A DNA stretch of 64,000 nucleotides from Engelhardtia mirabilis. GTDB taxonomy: Bacteria > Planctomycetota > UBA1135 > GCA-002686595. Made by a program: the position numbers and the translations under genes. The stretch is taken from NCBI RefSeq assembly GCF_007748095.1, contig NZ_CP036287.1, forward strand, positions 1,240,001 through 1,304,000, written 5' to 3'. The notes beneath the pieces are model-generated. The model did not search any database. It was not told the origin of the DNA and saw only the letters and a list, made by a program, of their open reading frames with translations. Positions within the stretch are counted from its first letter, which is position 1. The number at the start of each line of letters is the position of its first letter. Positions 60,938-64,000 of the stretch are shown piece by piece.

Positions 60938-63187
60938 TCAGTCGTCTTCGACCAGAAGGACGGCCTCGGCGACCTCGCCCTCCCGGACCTGGACCGTCTC
61001 CTCGTGCACGAGCCTGCGGGGCTCGCCGCTCTCGTCGAGGCCGCCCAGGTAGCGCGAGAAGCGCACCGTGACCTGCCCGAGGGGGGCGGCGAGCAGTTTG
61101 TTCGTGCCGCTGCGCACGCTGTCGAACGTGAACGAAACACCGTCCTGCTCGATGTAGACGACAGCGGTCTCCTGGGGGCCCTCGTAGTGCACGCGCACCT
61201 CGCCGCCGGGAGCGACCGGAACCTCGATCGTCTCCAGGGTCTCGCCCGCCCTCGACTGCAGGCCGCGCACGACGCCCAGTCGACCGTCGTCGGCGATCCC
61301 GCTGAGTTGGTAGGTACCCGGGACCAGACCGCCGAATCCAGTGGGTTGCGAGCGCTGGGCGTTCCCGTGGCGGAAGTCGAGGGGACCAGCCTCGAGCCAG
61401 AGGTCGCCCGCCAACTGCTCGCCGGTGATCGGGTCGACCAGTATCGCGCTCAACTGAGCCCCGACGCGGAACTGCAGGAGCGCGTCGGTGGTGCCCGTCG
61501 GCAGGTCCAGGGGATCGGGCGGCGCCGTGAACCCGGAGGAGATCTGCCTCCAGGCTTGCACTCGCCACAGACCCGGGAGGAGTGGCCCGATGCGGAAGGT
61601 GCCGTCCTGCTTGGCGACCGAGAAGTGCGCCCCCGCCTCGCCGCCGATCTTCGAGGCGATGACGGTGAAGCCGCCGATGGGCTCGCCCTCGTGGTCCACG
61701 GCGCGGCCGGCGATCCACTCCCCACGGTGGACCACGACGCGGGCTTCGACCTCGCTGTCGCCGGGATCGACGTCGACCCTCGTCAACTGGGGCGCGATGG
61801 CGCTCTCGTCGGCGATGCCCGGGAGACTCTTGGGGGCCACGCACCAACGACCCGGCTGAACCCCGTGGAACTCGACCACGCCGGATGCGTCGGTCGAGCC
61901 CGAGTCGAGCGGGTCGGCTTGCCGGGGGGCAAGCTCGACCTGCCAGGACGCAGAGCCCGGGTAGAGGTGCACCAGGACGCCCGATTGGGGCACACCGGTC
62001 CCGTCGACGGCCGTCACCCGCACCGTCGCGCCGGATTCCACCGACCAGTTCAGCTCGCGTCTTTCGCCCGGCTTCAGCACCAGGTCCTGGGGCGTGCGCT
62101 GGAGCACCTCGCGGCCGGCGCGCAGCTCGATCTGCAGCGGCTTCTCGGGTAGGAGGCCGGCCAACTCGAAGGAGCCGTCGACCGCGTCGACGGGGGCCTG
62201 CCAGACGAGATCACCACCGTTGTTGTTGGCCTCGCCGCGGACTCTCAGGTGGTGCGCGGCGCAGGTCGCGGTGATCGTCGCGGGCTCGTCCAGCCCGCGG
62301 ATGGTGCCGACCAGCGTTGCGGCGAGCTGCATGCGGATGAGCAGGGGCCGCTCGGGGTCGAGCCCGTCTTCGTCGACGCGGAACCGGACAGGGACGCGCT
62401 CCGCGGTCGTTGCAGTTGCGGACCCGTCGCCGAACTTGGCGAGGTCGAAGGTGAAGCGCCCGGCGGAGTCGGAGCGGGTGACGCCCGCGTCCGCGTCGCC
62501 ACTGGCCGCGACGGCGGGGCCAGTCGCGGAACCGCGGCGACGCGGAGGCACCGGGCGGATCGAGACGCCCGCCAGGGGCTGCCCGTTGACCGCATCGACC
62601 ACCAGACCGTGGAAGGTCCCGCTCGGTCGCTCCACGACGAGTTCCACCTCACGCGTCTCGCCGGGGCTGAGGGTCAGCCAGGTCGATTGGTTCGGGCGGT
62701 AGTAGGCCCCCTCGGGCCCCTTGGCCGAAACGAGGAGCCTCTGGTCCGGCGGGACTTCGACCAGAACGAGTCCGTCGCTGCCCACGATCAGGTCCTTTTC
62801 GACAGCGCCGCGACCGGCCGCTGGCGGCGCGAGTTCGCTATCGACTTGCTCATTGAGATTGACTCGCACCGATGCACCGGCGAGCGGCGCGCCGAACCCG
62901 TCGATCACTCGGATCGCGAGCAGAGTCTCGACCCCGGCCGCGGCCTGAGCTGCTTCGACCCGAGCCGCCGTGGTCCCATCCGGAACCAGGTCCAGCTCGG
63001 CCATGGCTCCTTCGGTCTCGGTCGTCGCGGTGAAACTCGGCGCAGGGGGCACCGTCGGCAGCGCTGCACGGTTCGAGCCCGTGTTCCGATCGAACAGGAT
63101 CAGGGCGGCGACGACGAGGGCCACCGCGACGAAGACGGGCACGATCGAGCGCGTGAGTCCGCGTTGACCCGGATGAAGTCGGTGCAT
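60938..63187 (-). CDS. Membrane-anchored carboxypeptidase-regulatory-like repeat protein
   Basis: The 749-residue protein starts MHRLHPGQRGLTRSIVPVFV, with one transmembrane helix (about 15-33) and a long extracytoplasmic part. That part has Ig-like modules of the carboxypeptidase-regulatory/CNA-B type, each with a VxDGxGxPLAGASV opening and a F-T-F-x-L core: VIDGFGAPLAGASVRV, VVDAVNGQPLAGVSIRP, AVDHEGEPIGGFTVIAS. The C-terminus is RVVHEETVQVREGEVAEAVL-like and acidic. Probably a surface scaffold or adhesin. Its ATG overlaps the TGA of the preceding gene (TGATG), so it is translationally coupled to its paralog. A GTG at 63190 is the alternative start. Confidence 0.82.
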   Translation of the reverse strand: MHRLHPGQRGLTRSIVPVFVAVALVVAALILFDRNTGSNRAALPTVPPAPSFTATTETEGAMAELDLVPDGTTAARVEAAQAAAGVETLLAIRVIDGFGAPLAGASVRVNLNEQVDSELAPPAAGRGAVEKDLIVGSDGLVLVEVPPDQRLLVSAKGPEGAYYRPNQSTWLTLSPGETREVELVVERPSGTFHGLVVDAVNGQPLAGVSIRPVPPRRRGSATGPAVAASGDADAGVTRSDSAGRFTFDLAKFGDGSATATTAERVPVRFRVDEDGLDPERPLLIRMQLAATLVGTIRGLDEPATITATCAAHHLRVRGEANNNGGDLVWQAPVDAVDGSFELAGLLPEKPLQIELRAGREVLQRTPQDLVLKPGERRELNWSVESGATVRVTAVDGTGVPQSGVLVHLYPGSASWQVELAPRQADPLDSGSTDASGVVEFHGVQPGRWCVAPKSLPGIADESAIAPQLTRVDVDPGDSEVEARVVVHRGEWIAGRAVDHEGEPIGGFTVIASKIGGEAGAHFSVAKQDGTFRIGPLLPGLWRVQAWRQISSGFTAPPDPLDLPTGTTDALLQFRVGAQLSAILVDPITGEQLAGDLWLEAGPLDFRHGNAQRSQPTGFGGLVPGTYQLSGIADDGRLGVVRGLQSRAGETLETIEVPVAPGGEVRVHYEGPQETAVVYIEQDGVSFTFDSVRSGTNKLLAAPLGQVTVRFSRYLGGLDESGEPRRLVHEETVQVREGEVAEAVLLVEDD

Positions 63188-63999
63188 CACTCGTCTTCAA
63201 CCCGATAGACCACCTCGGCGACCTCACCCGCGCGGATCTCGACTGACTCCTCGTGCACGAGCTTGCGGGACTCGCCGTTCTCGTCGAGGCCGCCGAGGTA
63301 GCGGGAGTAGCGCACGGTCACCTGTCCGAGCGGCGCAGCGAAGACCTGGCTCGTGCCGCTGCGCAGTCCGTCGCTGTCGAACACCACGCCGTCCTGCTCG
63401 ACCTTGACGTTGGCGTACTCCTGGGGGCCGGTGTAGCGCAGCAGCACCTCGCCCACCGGCGCGACGCGGACCTCGATCGGTCCCGGGTTGTCGCCGGCCT
63501 CGAAGTGCAGGCCACGGACAGCTCCGCGGCGGCCGTCGGCCGCGATGCCGAGCAAGTTGTAGCGGCCTGGGATCAGGCCGCCGAAGCGGGTCGGAAGTTC
63601 GGGGTCGGCGAGGCGGCGGTCGAAGTCGAAGAAGTCGATGGCCTGGACCTCCAGCCGTCCCCCCAACTGCTCGCCGCTGGTCGGGTCGATCAGGACAGCG
63701 GTCACACTGCTCGCCTCGCGGAATCGAAACTGCGCGCCGTTGGTGCCTGCGGGGAGGTCCTGGGGCTCGGGCGGGGCGGGCCCACTTGACTTCGTCGAGG
63801 TCGAGGCACTCACGCGCCACAGCCCCGGCACGAGGGGGCCGAGGCGGAAGTTGCCGTCCGCGTCGGTCGTCGCGCCCGCGGAGGCGGCCTCGCCCCCGAT
63901 CTTGGCCCCCGAGACGTAGAACCTCTCCATGGGCTGGCCGTCGGGCCCTTCGCATCGACCGGTGATCCAAAGGCCGCGGTGGACGGTGACGCGGACGTC
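63187..63999 (-). CDS. Carboxypeptidase-regulatory-like repeat protein, 5' end beyond window
   Basis: Only the C-terminal 270 residues are inside the window. They align with the paralog downstream: GLWITGRCEGPDGQPMERFY with GEWIAGRAVDHEGEPIGGFT, DADGNFRLGPLVPGLWRVSA with KQDGTFRIGPLLPGLWRVQA, and QVTVRYSRYLGGLDENGESR with VTVRFSRYLGGLDESGEPRR. The reading frame is open to the edge, so the start is beyond 64000. It ends TGATG with the next gene. This tail pair is a tandem duplication. Confidence 0.82.
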   Translation of the reverse strand, partial: DVRVTVHRGLWITGRCEGPDGQPMERFYVSGAKIGGEAASAGATTDADGNFRLGPLVPGLWRVSASTSTKSSGPAPPEPQDLPAGTNGAQFRFREASSVTAVLIDPTSGEQLGGRLEVQAIDFFDFDRRLADPELPTRFGGLIPGRYNLLGIAADGRRGAVRGLHFEAGDNPGPIEVRVAPVGEVLLRYTGPQEYANVKVEQDGVVFDSDGLRSGTSQVFAAPLGQVTVRYSRYLGGLDENGESRKLVHEESVEIRAGEVAEVVYRVEDE

Positions 64000-64000
64000 G

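Overview
The window is high-GC DNA with long secreted proteins of a style I associate with Planctomycetota: N-terminal signal peptides, beta-propeller-like ELWxTDGT repeats, FG-GAP repeats, and a recurring C-terminal beta-sandwich tail (GGWVAEPFGxGCPGS ... LPLAIPNDPxLAG ... LTPALEV). No rRNA, tRNA, CRISPR array or plasmid/phage backbone was seen. The taxonomic placement is inference from protein style, not from a marker gene.

The main discovery is a complete diversity-generating retroelement (DGR) at 18.4-31.0 kb. On the minus strand the order is two paralogous receptors (30969->27697 and 27049->23789), an HTH-helical protein (23642->23058), an Avd-like accessory protein (23061->22483), the template repeat TR (22660->22532) and a DGR-type reverse transcriptase (22382->21372, YVDD and GLPIGAATSQ motifs). 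A third receptor (18409->21267, + strand) converges on the RT. All three receptors end in an FGE/C-type-lectin-like domain whose last 43 codons are a 129-bp variable repeat (VR). VR1 differs from TR at 18 positions and VR3 at 14, and every difference is at a TR adenine. VR2 differs at 12 adenines and 4 other bases. Each VR is followed, exactly 37 nt downstream, by a 14-nt CGGCGG..CCGCCG-type palindrome that TR lacks. The receptors look like intracellular immune or signalling proteins: TIR-like/deoxyribosyltransferase-like N-termini joined to a NACHT (STAND) NTPase in two cases, and to a Ser/Thr kinase in the third. One template therefore seems to diversify the ligand-binding tips of three different effector architectures. 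An orphan Avd-like gene lies about 25 kb away (47.6 kb).

Left of the DGR (0-18 kb): a phosphoketolase remnant, a 1054-aa secreted protein with CxxCxG motifs, three copies of a tail ending VLDVTGEL/F (two or three of them broken), small secreted proteins, a DUF3592 protein, a hybrid histidine kinase, a frameshifted FG-GAP remnant and an error-prone DNA polymerase (dnaE2). Right of it (31-50 kb): large secreted or surface proteins (P-domain/FG-GAP protein, three ELWxTDGT proteins, a nonsense-interrupted secreted gene), an M48 membrane protease and a subtilisin. From 50 to 64 kb: an alpha/beta hydrolase lacking the usual Ser, an AlbA_2 protein, an ahpC-ahpD operon divergent from oxyR with a dyad between them, a TPR-sulfotransferase-like protein, two tandem DUF839/PhoX-like paralogs and two translationally coupled carboxypeptidase-regulatory-like proteins, the last cut by the window edge. 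Most large plus-strand or minus-strand ORFs opposite these genes are GC-bias shadows and were left out.
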